Assembly (NCBI RefSeq): GCF_004358695.1
Contig: NZ_SNAA01000016.1
Span: 18,582-82,581, forward strand
Origin: Palleronia sediminis
Lineage (GTDB): Bacteria > Pseudomonadota > Alphaproteobacteria > Rhodobacterales > Rhodobacteraceae
Reading direction: 5' to 3'
Length of the DNA: 64,000 nt
Positions 37,770 through 47,048 of the stretch are shown in pieces. The stretch's first letter is position 1; each line of letters opens with the position of its first letter. The position numbers were made by a program, and so were the translations under genes. The notes under the pieces are model-generated. The model did no database searches. It was not told where the DNA came from and saw only the letters and a program-made list of their open reading frames with translations.

Positions 37770-38591
37770 ATGACCCGGGACGGCACGTTCCACCACGGCG
37801 ATCCCGCCGCCGGCAAGACGCCGATTATCGAGATGCGCAACATCGAAAAACATTTCGGCAGCGTGATCGCGCTGGCGGGCGTCAGCTTCGACGTCCGGCC
37901 CGGCGAATGTCACTGCCTTCTGGGCGATAATGGCGCGGGCAAATCGACCTTCATCAAGGTGATGTCGGGGGTGCACAAGCCCACCGCCGGTGAGATCCGG
38001 TTCGAAGGCAAGCCGATGCATTTCGAGGATCCGCGCGACGCCATCTCGGCCGGGATCGCCACGGTGCACCAGCATCTCGCGATGATCCCGCTGATGAGCG
38101 TGTCGCGGAATTTCTTCATGGGCAACGAGCCCGAGCGCAAGGTCGCGGGGATCCGGTTCTTCGACAAGAAGCGCGCGGATGCCGTGACCATGGAAGAGAT
38201 GCGCAAGATGGGCATCAACCTGCGCGGCCCCGACCAGGCGGTCGGCACCCTCTCGGGCGGCGAGCGCCAGACGGTTGCCATCGCCCGCGCCGTCCATTTC
38301 GGTGCCAAGATCCTGATCCTCGACGAACCGACCTCGGCGCTCGGCGTGCGCCAGACCTCGAACGTGCTGGCGACGATCGACCGGGTGCGCAAACAAGGGA
38401 TCGGCGTGGTCTTCATCAGCCACAACGTCCGCCACGCCCTCGCCGTCGGAGACCGCTTCACCGTGCTCAACCGCGGCAAGACGCTGGGCACGGCGGAACG
38501 CGGCGGCATCACGCCCGAAGAGCTCCAGGACCTCATGGCCGGCGGCCAGGAACTCGCCCTCCTCGAAGGATCCCTCGGCGGCACGGTGTGA
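37770..38591 (+). CDS. Inositol ABC transporter ATP-binding protein (single domain)
   Basis: A 273-aa ATPase with Walker A GDNGAGKST, signature TLSGGERQTVAIARAV, Walker B ILILDEPTSALG and switch His in FISHNVRHA. Ribose-type ATPases usually have two fused ATPase halves (about 500 aa); this one has one, so it must act as a homodimer. About 130 noncoding bases follow before the converging HAD gene, with no clear terminator. Confidence 0.87.
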   Translation: MTRDGTFHHGDPAAGKTPIIEMRNIEKHFGSVIALAGVSFDVRPGECHCLLGDNGAGKSTFIKVMSGVHKPTAGEIRFEGKPMHFEDPRDAISAGIATVHQHLAMIPLMSVSRNFFMGNEPERKVAGIRFFDKKRADAVTMEEMRKMGINLRGPDQAVGTLSGGERQTVAIARAVHFGAKILILDEPTSALGVRQTSNVLATIDRVRKQGIGVVFISHNVRHALAVGDRFTVLNRGKTLGTAERGGITPEELQDLMAGGQELALLEGSLGGTV

Positions 38592-38720
38592 TTTTTCGGC
38601 CGTAGAGGTTGCGGGGGCGGGGCGATGGGGGGGAGGCCTTTGGCCTGATAAGTGGTGTTCTCTGGCGTTGTCGACTGACGATATTGAGCCCGAACCCATC
38701 CGTGATATTCGAACAGGCAG

Positions 38721-39659
38721 TCAGATCGAACGCATGACGATATCGGGGACGATCCCGCTCGCGCGGGTGTAGCGACCGACGTCGCGGCCGGCGAAAAGCC
38801 CGTGATCCGTTACCAGGATCGTATCGAGGCCGGCCGCCTGCCCGCCGAGAATGTCGGTGTGCAGGGTATCGCCGATCATGGCATACCGCCCGGGCGCGAT
38901 CCCTGCACATGCCATGGAAAACGCTTCCCGGTAGGGTTTCCCGAACAAGCGCGGCGTTGCTCCGGTCCTGTCCTGGAATTCGTGCGCCCAGAAACCCGGC
39001 TCGATCGTCAGACCGCTTTCGCGCGGAGCCACAAGGTCGGGATTTCCCACGACGACGGGACGCGGCCGTTGCAAAACCTCCGCCACGAGCCGATCCTGCA
39101 ACTCTGATGTCCATCGAGCCGAAGACAGGAAGAGAAATCCATCGGCGTCCTTCCAGTCCGCTCCGGGATCAAGGAGGTCGAAGATGTCCACGTCGGGAGC
39201 ATCTTCGAAGACATCTTCTTCCGCCGCGATGGCACCCCAGCGCAGACCGGACGCCACGCTTTCGAGATGATCGAGGGTCACATCCCGACTCGAGACGATT
39301 TCATCCTGCGCGACATCGAGCCCGAGACGTCGGTACTTCTCAAATGCCGCCTTGCTTGTATAGCTTGCGGCGTTTGTCAGAATCCGGATGAGCTTGCCTT
39401 TGCGCCGCAGAGCACCGAGGCATTCCGCGGCTCCGGCGATGGCCGTCTCGCCGACATTGAGGACGCCGAAGCTGTCGAACAAAAACCCGTCGTAGTCGTG
39501 CGCAACGGAAAGGAGATCCGGCGCCGGTTTCGCTTGTCCGCCGGGTCCGGCTTGAGGCAGGCGTGGGCGGATCGCCTCGTACCGGTCGAAGGCCGCGTCC
39601 ACCGTCAGGGTGTTGGCCTCTGCGGCCGATATGGCCGTCCGGGCGTCAGGCAATGTCAT
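38721..39659 (-). CDS. HAD-IIA family hydrolase (probable sugar phosphatase)
   Basis: A 312-aa HAD-superfamily protein of the NagD-like class IIA. Motif I is FLFDSFGVLNVG, motif II is RILTNAAS, and the C-terminal part has FGKPYREAFSMA and MIGDTLHTDILGG. The chosen ATG overlaps the kinase stop by 14 bp, so it ends the long leftward operon. Likely a phosphatase for a small phosphorylated intermediate or dead-end product; the substrate is unknown. Confidence 0.8.
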   Translation of the reverse strand: MTLPDARTAISAAEANTLTVDAAFDRYEAIRPRLPQAGPGGQAKPAPDLLSVAHDYDGFLFDSFGVLNVGETAIAGAAECLGALRRKGKLIRILTNAASYTSKAAFEKYRRLGLDVAQDEIVSSRDVTLDHLESVASGLRWGAIAAEEDVFEDAPDVDIFDLLDPGADWKDADGFLFLSSARWTSELQDRLVAEVLQRPRPVVVGNPDLVAPRESGLTIEPGFWAHEFQDRTGATPRLFGKPYREAFSMACAGIAPGRYAMIGDTLHTDILGGQAAGLDTILVTDHGLFAGRDVGRYTRASGIVPDIVMRSI

Positions 39660-41169
39660 TCGCAACGTCCTTGAGCCGGCGGAAATGATCGCGAAGAGCC
39701 GGGTAGATGTCCTTGTATACGTCGAACATGCGGTCGTATTTTTCACCTGCCACCGGGTCCGGCTCGTAAAGCCGCCCGGGATGGCTCATCGCCTCGGCGG
39801 CCTCGGCAATACCGTTGTGCAATCCTGTTGCCGAAGCGGCGAGCATGGCCGCCCCGAGACAGGTCGCTTCGGGCTCGCTCGCCACCTCGACGGGGCGATG
39901 AAGCATGTCGGCGAGCATCTGGCACCAGAGCTGGCTTCGAGAGCCGCCGCCCATGATACGGAACGTTTCGGTCACGCTTCCTGTGGCGGCCTCGGCGCCG
40001 GTCGTCGACAGGCGCTGTTCCATCGACAGGCCCTCGAGGATCGCACGGTAGACGTGTGCCTTGCCGTGTCGCCCGGTAAGGCCGAAAAAAACGCCGCGCG
40101 CGTTGCTGTCCCAATATGGCGTCAGCGAGCCGGTAAGGTAGGGCAGCGCGATGAGGCCGTCCGCCCCGATCGGCAACCCGGCAGCGGCGCTTTCGAGGAT
40201 CTGTTCCGGGATCACGCCCAGTCCGAAGGCGTCGGAGGGAACGCCGGAAAACCGGTCGACGAACCAGGTAATGTTGTAGGTGCCGCCGCCGAAGAACGTC
40301 TCGGTCAGATAGGAGCCGGGCAAGCCTCCCGCCATCGTCCGAAAGCTTCTATCGGTCCGGTAGTCCGCTGCGAAGCTGCCGGAGACGATCCCGGTGCCAA
40401 GATTGAGATAAGCCTGTCCGGGCCGGACGATCCCCACGCCCAACCCCGCGGACTGGCCGTCGCCAAGACCCGCAACCACCGGAAGGCCGGAATTGAGGCC
40501 GAGATCTTCGGCCACGGTGGCACGGAGGGATCCGACGACTGTTCCAGGCGCATGAACTTCTCCGAAATGGTGCTTTTGAAGCCCAAGCGCGTCGATCAGG
40601 CCGCCGTGGAGTTGAAAGGTCTCGAGGTCCAGCACCCCCAGTGGATCGACGCTGCCGTAAGAGGTCTGCCATTCGCCGGTCAGCCGGTTCACAAGGTAGG
40701 TGTGAACGTCGACGACCTTGTGCGCGCTCTCCAGCAGCTTCCGCTCACGGGCCTTGAGCCAAAGCAGCTTGTACCAGCTCGTCGCCGTGTTCGGCGGCTT
40801 GCCGGTGATCCGATGCACTTCCTCGCTGCCGTGCTCGGCCACCTCGGCCGTCGCACGCGTGTCGAGCCAGAGCATCGCGGGGCGCAGAGCATGACCAGCC
40901 TCGTCCAGGCAAGCGAAGGTTTCGCGCTGATGCGTGATCGAAATCGCGGCGAGACGGGACGGCGCGATCTGACGGCAGGCCTGACCGATGGCATCCGACG
41001 TGGCGCGCCACCAGTCGACAGGATCCTGCTCGCCCCAGCCCGGCTTCGGCGCCGTATGCCTCATCGTGGCGCGACCCATGCTGAGTGCCCTGCCCTCGCA
41101 ATCCCACACCACGGCCTTCGCGGCGGTGGTCGAGCAGTCGATGCCGAGAACGAGATCCCCGCCGCTCAT
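39646..41169 (-). CDS. FGGY-family carbohydrate kinase A
   Basis: A 507-aa kinase. It opens with LVLGIDCSTTAAKAVVWDCE (phosphate-1 motif), has ITHQRETFACLD in the sugar-binding region and MGGGSRSQLWCQMLADML (adenosine motif) near residue 410. It belongs to the xylulokinase-like part of the family. Its ATG overlaps the stop of the preceding dehydrogenase (ATGA), which argues for consecutive steps. Substrate unknown, probably a polyol or ketose. Confidence 0.85.
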   Translation of the reverse strand: MSGGDLVLGIDCSTTAAKAVVWDCEGRALSMGRATMRHTAPKPGWGEQDPVDWWRATSDAIGQACRQIAPSRLAAISITHQRETFACLDEAGHALRPAMLWLDTRATAEVAEHGSEEVHRITGKPPNTATSWYKLLWLKARERKLLESAHKVVDVHTYLVNRLTGEWQTSYGSVDPLGVLDLETFQLHGGLIDALGLQKHHFGEVHAPGTVVGSLRATVAEDLGLNSGLPVVAGLGDGQSAGLGVGIVRPGQAYLNLGTGIVSGSFAADYRTDRSFRTMAGGLPGSYLTETFFGGGTYNITWFVDRFSGVPSDAFGLGVIPEQILESAAAGLPIGADGLIALPYLTGSLTPYWDSNARGVFFGLTGRHGKAHVYRAILEGLSMEQRLSTTGAEAATGSVTETFRIMGGGSRSQLWCQMLADMLHRPVEVASEPEATCLGAAMLAASATGLHNGIAEAAEAMSHPGRLYEPDPVAGEKYDRMFDVYKDIYPALRDHFRRLKDVANDIA

Positions 41170-42635
41170 GCAGCCTCCTTCCGCTCGGCGGCGCGGCACG
41201 CGTCTTCTACGCGCCTGACGACCCGGTCGACGCCCGCCTCGTCCCACCAGCCGGCAAGAACGAGGAGATCGGCGATGGTGCCGCGTTCGCGCATGAACTG
41301 ACAATTGGCCACCGTCCAGCGCATCAGGTCTTCGCCGACGACAGGATCGAGATCGCTGAACCGCTTTGGAGCAGATGCGCGGTGCAGACAGGCGGCGATC
41401 TCGTGCGATCCGAGAACGAGGGCATCATGGCCGCGACGAAGGTCCTGCCAATCGGCAAAGGTTTCCTCGATCCGGTCGCGGGATGCGTGCCAACGCTTCA
41501 TCTTGGTGAGGTAGCGTGTCCAGCATTCGCGTCCGATGCGCCCGGTTGGATCGAGACCGGCGAAGGCGTCCTTTACCCGGGTCTCGAAGGCATCGACCCC
41601 CGGGAACATGCGGGCGATGTCGAGGCCCTCTTCGTCGATCCGGGCGCAGAACTCCTCCCAAGCGGCCATGCGGATGACGGAACCGACCCCGACCTGCGCG
41701 CCGTGAAGTCCGGTGGGTTCCCCCCTCTCGCCCGCGACCATGTCCAGCATGTGGCTGAAAAGATGCTCCATCCCCGAGAGGGATGCGGTCGTGCCGCCGG
41801 TGCCGGTGACGATGCCCCGCATGGCGAGGGCTTCGGCGAGGCGCGTGGTGGCTCCGGGCTCGGCCCTGCTGATGCCGGCGGACCATTCCTCGACGCCCTC
41901 GCCGCACAGGGCGAGGATATCGATAAGCACCGGGGCGAATGTGTTATCGAGACCGAGTTCGTTCGCCAGGAACCAGTCGCCCGGGGCGCTATAGATCGAC
42001 AGCAGCTCGCCAAATCCCGAGGCGTTCAGGATCAGCGGCGCCTGAGAAATTGTCACAGTGTCGATCAGCACCGCGTCGGGCCAGCGGCTCGGCAAGGTCG
42101 TCTTCACACCGTTTTGGAGGACCACGGCGAAGTTGTCCGTGTATCCGTCGACGGAGGCGGCGGTCTGTATGACGACCTGCACCGGGACGCCTGCCCGTTC
42201 GCATGCGACCTTGGCCACGTCCGTGATCGTGCCGCCTCCTACGGAAACGATGCAATCCGCTCCGATCGAGCGTTCGGCCGCCTCCGCGAGGATGGGTTCG
42301 TCGGCGTGCAACACCGGATGCCCGTCGTCAAGGATAACGACCGTTGTGTCGAAGCCCGAAAGAAGTTCCGCGACGAGGTCCTTGAGCGGCTTGCCGTCGC
42401 GCCTGATGACGATAGGGTCGACGAGCATGCGGATCTTTGCGTTGCTGCCCGACGGACGCCCCGCTTCGGACAACATTCTGCGAACGACTTCGGCGAGATC
42501 GTCGAGCACCGTATCGCCGATACGGAGATCGGTCATACCCAGCGAGGTGAACTGCGCGTTCGCGTCGTTTTCCGCGAGCACCTCGCGGATCCGGTCGAGC
42601 CGCGAGAGGTCGGAAAGTTTGAGATCCAATGCCAT
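41166..42635 (-). CDS. Glycerol-1-phosphate-dehydrogenase-like enzyme
   Basis: A 489-aa protein of the iron-containing alcohol dehydrogenase superfamily, nearest to EgsA/AraM. Visible motifs are SVGGGTITDVAKVA (NAD-binding), QTAASVDGYTDNFAVV (substrate region) and GLHGAQVGVGS (metal-binding His). EgsA/AraM proteins are about 390 aa, so this one carries about 100 extra residues, mainly at the C-terminus. Known members interconvert DHAP and sn-glycerol-1-phosphate; here it may oxidise a longer polyol phosphate. AAGGGGA precedes the ATG. Confidence 0.78.
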   Translation of the reverse strand: MALDLKLSDLSRLDRIREVLAENDANAQFTSLGMTDLRIGDTVLDDLAEVVRRMLSEAGRPSGSNAKIRMLVDPIVIRRDGKPLKDLVAELLSGFDTTVVILDDGHPVLHADEPILAEAAERSIGADCIVSVGGGTITDVAKVACERAGVPVQVVIQTAASVDGYTDNFAVVLQNGVKTTLPSRWPDAVLIDTVTISQAPLILNASGFGELLSIYSAPGDWFLANELGLDNTFAPVLIDILALCGEGVEEWSAGISRAEPGATTRLAEALAMRGIVTGTGGTTASLSGMEHLFSHMLDMVAGERGEPTGLHGAQVGVGSVIRMAAWEEFCARIDEEGLDIARMFPGVDAFETRVKDAFAGLDPTGRIGRECWTRYLTKMKRWHASRDRIEETFADWQDLRRGHDALVLGSHEIAACLHRASAPKRFSDLDPVVGEDLMRWTVANCQFMRERGTIADLLVLAGWWDEAGVDRVVRRVEDACRAAERKEAA

Positions 42636-42655
42636 GAACTTGTCCCCTTTCTGTT

Positions 42656-43672
42656 TCAATTCGCGGTTTTGCGGTCCAGCATCACGGCGATGATGATTGC
42701 GATACCGATAACGACCGGTTGCAGGTTTGGGGACACGTTCAAAAGAGCCATACCATTGCGAAGCACGCCGATGATAAGTAGGCCGATGAACGTACCGAGC
42801 ATGCCCCCCGATCCCCCGGCCAGGCTCGCCCCACCGATCACCACGACGGCGATGACGCTCAGCAGATCGCTTATGCCGGCAGTCGGATGCGCGCTGTCGA
42901 GGCGGGCGCCCAGCACGAGAGAGGCCACCGCTGCCAGGAAACCCGCGATGACGTAGACGAGGATCTTTACCTGCCGCGTGTTGATGCCGGAAAGCCGCGC
43001 GACCTCCTCGGAGCCGCCGATCGCGTACAGAGACCGGCCCGTGGGACGGAAGGTCAGCCACCATGCGACAGTCAGGAAAATCGTCACCATCAGCAGCGAC
43101 TCGAATGGCAAACCGAAAATGCGGAGCGACGCAAGCCCTGTGAACCAATCGGGAAAACCCGTCACCGGACCGCCATTGGTGACGTAAAGTGCGAGGCCCG
43201 AGCATGCCGACATGGTCGCGAGCGTCGCCACGAAAGGCTGAACGCGCCCGTAGGTCGAGAGAACTCCGTTGACGAGGCCCACGAGCGCACCGACCCCGAG
43301 GCCGACGAGGCTCGAAAAGACGAAGGGCACGCCAAAATCGCGGTAGAGCCAGGCGTTGACCATCAGGCTCAGTGCGACGACCGCACCCACCGAGAGATCG
43401 ATGCCGCCGATAAGGATGACGAGTGCCGCCCCGACCGCCATGATCCCGATCTCGGAGATCTGGCTGAAGATGTTGACCAGATTACGCTCTGTCAGGAAGT
43501 AAGGCGACATCCACGAAAATGCGATGCAGACCGCAATCAGCCCGATAAGCGGCCCCGGGACTTGTCGCAGGACGCTCCCGCCGAGCGCCACCAGGCGCTC
43601 CGAGCTCGTTTGCGCCTCGGAGTTGCGGCCCGCCTTTACCGGCTCGTCCGTATTGGAATTGGCGTGTGACAT
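42656..43672 (-). CDS. Ribose-type ABC transporter permease (importer 2)
   Basis: A 338-aa RbsC-type permease with about ten membrane segments. Signature stretches are LVILIGGIDLSVGAVVALSL and VIAVVVIGGASLAGGSGGML. The hydrophilic N-terminus is about 40 residues. The chosen ATG (43672) follows a GGGGAGG; a longer form from 43693 is possible. It partners the adjacent double ATPase. Confidence 0.85.
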   Translation of the reverse strand: MSHANSNTDEPVKAGRNSEAQTSSERLVALGGSVLRQVPGPLIGLIAVCIAFSWMSPYFLTERNLVNIFSQISEIGIMAVGAALVILIGGIDLSVGAVVALSLMVNAWLYRDFGVPFVFSSLVGLGVGALVGLVNGVLSTYGRVQPFVATLATMSACSGLALYVTNGGPVTGFPDWFTGLASLRIFGLPFESLLMVTIFLTVAWWLTFRPTGRSLYAIGGSEEVARLSGINTRQVKILVYVIAGFLAAVASLVLGARLDSAHPTAGISDLLSVIAVVVIGGASLAGGSGGMLGTFIGLLIIGVLRNGMALLNVSPNLQPVVIGIAIIIAVMLDRKTAN

Positions 43673-43714
43673 GACGGTACTTTGCCTCCCCATTTTCGAT
43701 CCGGTCCGTATCGC

Positions 43715-45211
43715 TCAACCACTGACCGCCAGCGACATCACGCGCTCCGGAGTTGCCTCCTCACGGGACAATATCCCGCTCTGCCTTCCCTCGCTCATCA
43801 CCAGGATGCGGTGCGACAGGCCGAGGACCTCTTCGAGTTCCGACGACACCACGATGATGCCCATCCCGGCTGAAGCCAGTTCTCGCAGGATCTTGTAGAT
43901 CGCCATCTTTGCGCCGACGTCGACGCCGCGGGTCGGTTCGTCGACGATGAGGACGCGCGGCTCTTCCACGAGCCACTTCGCGAGCAGCACCTTCTGCTGA
44001 TTGCCGCCCGACATCGCGCCGACCGGAAGGCTCATCCGGCCGCGGATATCGAAGCGGTACTTCTGGGCTTCGCCGATCTCCGCCACCCTGCGGCCCGTGA
44101 TCTGGCCGAACTTCGCCAGCTTTTTTTCCCAAGGCAGGGTAATGTTCTCGGATGCGGAACGGTCGAGGTTCAGCCCCTGGCCCTTGCGGTCCTCCGGGAC
44201 CATGAAGATCCCTGCCTTCATCGCGCCCTTGGGGCTACGAAACCGGATGCCACGGCCGTCGACGCTGATCGTGCCCCGGTCGAGGCGGTCCGCGCCGGCA
44301 ATCGTGCGAACGACATCGGTACGCCCGGCGCCGATCAGGCCGGCCATGCCGAGGATCTCACCCTCGTATAGATCGAACGACACGCCCTCGAAGGCGCCTG
44401 AATGGCCAGCGTCTCGGACCTCCAGCACGACCTTGTCGCGCGAGGGCGAAGGCGGGTGATGCTTGAAGGTGAACTCGCGCCCGACCATCGCATTGATCAT
44501 CTCGTCCTTGGGCACCGGCCTTTCGGTCCAGTGGGACACACGGTGGCCGTCGCGCAGGCAGACGACCTCATCGGCGAGTTCCCGAACCTCGTCGAGACGA
44601 TGCGAGACGTAAATGACCCCGACGCCTTCGGACTTGAGCTTCTGCACCTGACCCATGATCTGCTCGGCCTCGGTCTCGCCGACAGCAGCGGTCGGCTCGT
44701 CGAAGATCACATAGCGGGGGTTGCGGAGTATCGCCTTGGCGATCTCGATGCCCTGCTGCACGGCCATGGTCAGTCCGCGCACGGGCCGACGCGGATCGAC
44801 ATGCACACCGAGGGTGGCCAGCACTGCGCGTGCTTTCTCCTCCATATAGCGGCGGTCGATGCGGCCGGCCTTCATCGGCAGCGCCCCGAGGAACAGGTTC
44901 TCGGCAACCGAAAGGCCCGGCAGCAGGCGGATTTCCTGATGAATGAGGGCGACGCCGCGTTGGATCGCGTCTGACGGCGAATGCGGTTCGTAGGGTTGCC
45001 CGTCCAGCCACATGCGGCCGTCCGTAGGGGCGACCACTCCGGCGACCAGGGAATTGAAGGTCGACTTGCCGGCGCCGTTCTCGCCGATCAGACCGACGCA
45101 CGTGCCCGGCGCCAGAAAGAGATCCACGGATTTCAGAACGCTGATCGGGCCGTAGTTCTTGACGAGACCGCGACATTCCAGACCTTTCGGGGAGGGTGCG
45201 TTCGTTTCCAT
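43715..45211 (-). CDS. Ribose-type ABC transporter double ATPase (importer 2)
   Basis: A 498-aa RbsA-type protein with two ATPase halves. Half 1 has Walker A GENGAGKST and YVIFDEPTAAVG, with the weak signature usual for the class. Half 2 has the degenerate loop GLIGAGRTD in place of Walker A, signature MSGGNQQKVLLAKWL and VLIVDEPTRGVDVG. All are typical of ribose/xylose-class importers. Substrate unknown. Confidence 0.88.
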   Translation of the reverse strand: METNAPSPKGLECRGLVKNYGPISVLKSVDLFLAPGTCVGLIGENGAGKSTFNSLVAGVVAPTDGRMWLDGQPYEPHSPSDAIQRGVALIHQEIRLLPGLSVAENLFLGALPMKAGRIDRRYMEEKARAVLATLGVHVDPRRPVRGLTMAVQQGIEIAKAILRNPRYVIFDEPTAAVGETEAEQIMGQVQKLKSEGVGVIYVSHRLDEVRELADEVVCLRDGHRVSHWTERPVPKDEMINAMVGREFTFKHHPPSPSRDKVVLEVRDAGHSGAFEGVSFDLYEGEILGMAGLIGAGRTDVVRTIAGADRLDRGTISVDGRGIRFRSPKGAMKAGIFMVPEDRKGQGLNLDRSASENITLPWEKKLAKFGQITGRRVAEIGEAQKYRFDIRGRMSLPVGAMSGGNQQKVLLAKWLVEEPRVLIVDEPTRGVDVGAKMAIYKILRELASAGMGIIVVSSELEEVLGLSHRILVMSEGRQSGILSREEATPERVMSLAVSG

Positions 45212-45254
45212 GACTTGCTCCGAACAATCGGGTCGTGTTTCCGGGAGGCGGAAT

Positions 45255-45279
45255 GGGTCCGAACCAATGGCTCGGACCC
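45255..45279 (-). terminator. Hairpin downstream of binding protein gene (importer 2)
   Basis: GGGTCCGA (45255-45262) and TCGGACCC (45272-45279) form an 8-bp stem with a 9-base loop in the 75-base gap after the binding-protein gene. No T-tract. Probably an mRNA-stabilising or attenuating element. Confidence 0.5.
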
Positions 45280-45286
45280 TCCTGGA

Positions 45287-46264
45287 TCACTTCATCTCGT
45301 CCGCTGCCGGACCGTAGAAGTCCGACGGCTGGTACTCGTCGATGTTATCCGCGGTCAGCAGCACGGCATCCTGGTACTGAAGCTCGGGAATGGAATCGCC
45401 CTCGCCGTTCATGATCTTCATGGCGTCCTGTACGGCCATCATGCCCATCTGGTACGGGATCTGTGCCATGGTCGCCTGCACGAACCCCTCGCGGATAGCG
45501 TCGAACATGGTGGGAAATCCGTCGATCCCCACGGACAGCAGGTCATCGCGGCCGGCCTGGCGGGCGGCCTTGGCGGCGCCAAGGGCCATTGCGTCGCTTT
45601 CGCCGAAGACGGCCTCGAGTTCCGGGTTCGCAGTCAGGATGTTCTGGGTGGCCCGGAACGCCTCGTTTTCGTCCCAGTTCGCCGTCTGCGTGGCCACGAC
45701 CTCGATGTCGGGGTAGTTCTCCAACGCCTCGTTGCAGCCTTGGGTACGCTGGATCTCGGCAGTCGAGCCCAGGACGCCTTTGAGGATGGCCAGCTGTCCT
45801 TCGCCGCCCATCTGATCGAACAGCCACGAGCAGAGATCCCGCGCCGCCTTGACACTGTCTGTGGCAATGAAGGTGGCGATGTCGCCGTCTCCCGACTCCG
45901 GCCGCTGGTCAACGGCGATCACCGGAACGCCGGCGGTGTTGGCGGCCTTGACGCCGGCGGCCGCGGCCGTGGAATCCTGAGATATGAAGAGCAGCGCATC
46001 GGGCTGCTGGACCAGCAGGTTCTGGACCTGACTGATCTGCTCGCGGGAGTTGTTGTTCGCCGAGGCGACATTGAAATCGAGCCCGGCTTCCTCGGCGGCG
46101 GCGCGCATCCCGTCGACCGCCGCAATGTAGAACAGCGATTTCTGATCTGCGACTGAGGCAGCGATCAGCCCGTCCTGGGCGGAAGCTCCCGTGCTCCCGA
46201 GGGCGAGAAAGGCACCGCCCAGAAGGCTGCCGATGACAGTCCGGCGAGTGGTGGTGTATTCCAT
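45287..46264 (-). CDS. Ribose-type ABC substrate-binding protein (importer 2)
   Basis: A 325-aa periplasmic sugar-binding protein. The signal region starts TTRRTVIGSLLGGAFLALGS, a twin-arginine-like pattern, with cleavage near ASAQD. Mature sequence includes AASVADQKSLFYIAAVDGMR and VIAVDQRPESGDG. It is the fourth type of protein in the operon after the aldolase and E2 genes. The ligand is unknown. Confidence 0.86.
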   Translation of the reverse strand: MEYTTTRRTVIGSLLGGAFLALGSTGASAQDGLIAASVADQKSLFYIAAVDGMRAAAEEAGLDFNVASANNNSREQISQVQNLLVQQPDALLFISQDSTAAAAGVKAANTAGVPVIAVDQRPESGDGDIATFIATDSVKAARDLCSWLFDQMGGEGQLAILKGVLGSTAEIQRTQGCNEALENYPDIEVVATQTANWDENEAFRATQNILTANPELEAVFGESDAMALGAAKAARQAGRDDLLSVGIDGFPTMFDAIREGFVQATMAQIPYQMGMMAVQDAMKIMNGEGDSIPELQYQDAVLLTADNIDEYQPSDFYGPAADEMK

Positions 46265-46355
46265 GTGTGTTCTCCTCCGATAAATGGTTAGTGGTGTTGC
46301 GGTTATCGTTTCGGATCCTGACCGCTTCAGGCAGGGTATCCGTCCGCTCGACGCG

Positions 46356-47033
46356 TCATGCGGCCGCCTCGTGGCCTTCGAGACGGGCCTTGAGCGCGGC
46401 AAGGAACCGGGCTGACGCCGCCCCGTCGACCGCGCGGTGATCGCTGGTCAGGGAGAGTTCGGCGATGTCCCGCCATTCGGGCGCACCACCGTTCCAGACC
46501 TGGCGCCGGTTCGTCGCGCCGATAGCGAGGATCGCGACCTGCGGCGGATTGATGATCGCGGTGAATCGGGTGACGCCGAACATTCCGAGATTCGACACGG
46601 TGAACGTGCCGCCGGAAACCTCGCGAATTCCGATCTTGCCGTCCCGGACCTTTGCGACCAACGTCTTCCGGCGCTCCGCGATCTCGGTCAGGGACAGTGC
46701 CTCGGCGTTGTGAATGACAGGCACCGTCAGTCCTCGATCGGAAGCCACCGCCAGCCCGATATTCACGGTGCCGTACTCGATCACGCGATCCTCCCGAAAA
46801 TGGGCATTGATCCACGGATGCTCGACGAGGGTCGCGGCGCAGTCGGCAAGCAGGATGTCGGTGACCGTCACGCCGTCGGCGCGGCGAGCGAGGACGTTCT
46901 CCATCGCAACTTCGACGGTCACGCCGAACATCGGTGCCGACCATGCCGTACCCATGTGGCGCGCCATGATCTTTTCGGTTTTCGACAGCAGCCGCTCGCG
47001 GCCTTCGGGTTCCAGCGTAACTGTATCGGCCAT
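46356..47033 (-). CDS. Stand-alone E2 catalytic core (acyltransferase)
   Basis: A 225-aa protein equal to only the catalytic domain of 2-oxoacid dehydrogenase E2 subunits. It begins near the domain boundary (RLLSKTEKIMARHM), has GTFTVSNLGMFGVTRFTAII in the middle, and ends with the active-site motif LTSDHRAVDGAASARFL (His and Asp present). The lipoyl domain and the E1/E3-binding domain are missing, while a separate lipoyl gene lies upstream in the same operon. It probably works with that protein as a split E2. A truncated but still used gene is the alternative. Confidence 0.85.
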   Translation of the reverse strand: MADTVTLEPEGRERLLSKTEKIMARHMGTAWSAPMFGVTVEVAMENVLARRADGVTVTDILLADCAATLVEHPWINAHFREDRVIEYGTVNIGLAVASDRGLTVPVIHNAEALSLTEIAERRKTLVAKVRDGKIGIREVSGGTFTVSNLGMFGVTRFTAIINPPQVAILAIGATNRRQVWNGGAPEWRDIAELSLTSDHRAVDGAASARFLAALKARLEGHEAAA

Positions 47034-47048
47034 CTCATGACCCTCCGT

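Noticed and set aside
38592-38720. A small gene or terminator between the inositol importer and the HAD gene
   Set aside because: Only a weak AGGCC-TTT-GGCCT stem is present, with no T-tract and no convincing short frame.
46356-47033. E2 gene as a frameshifted pseudogene
   Set aside because: The frame is intact with an active-site HRAVDG and a clean start near the domain boundary, and a separate lipoyl gene exists in the operon.
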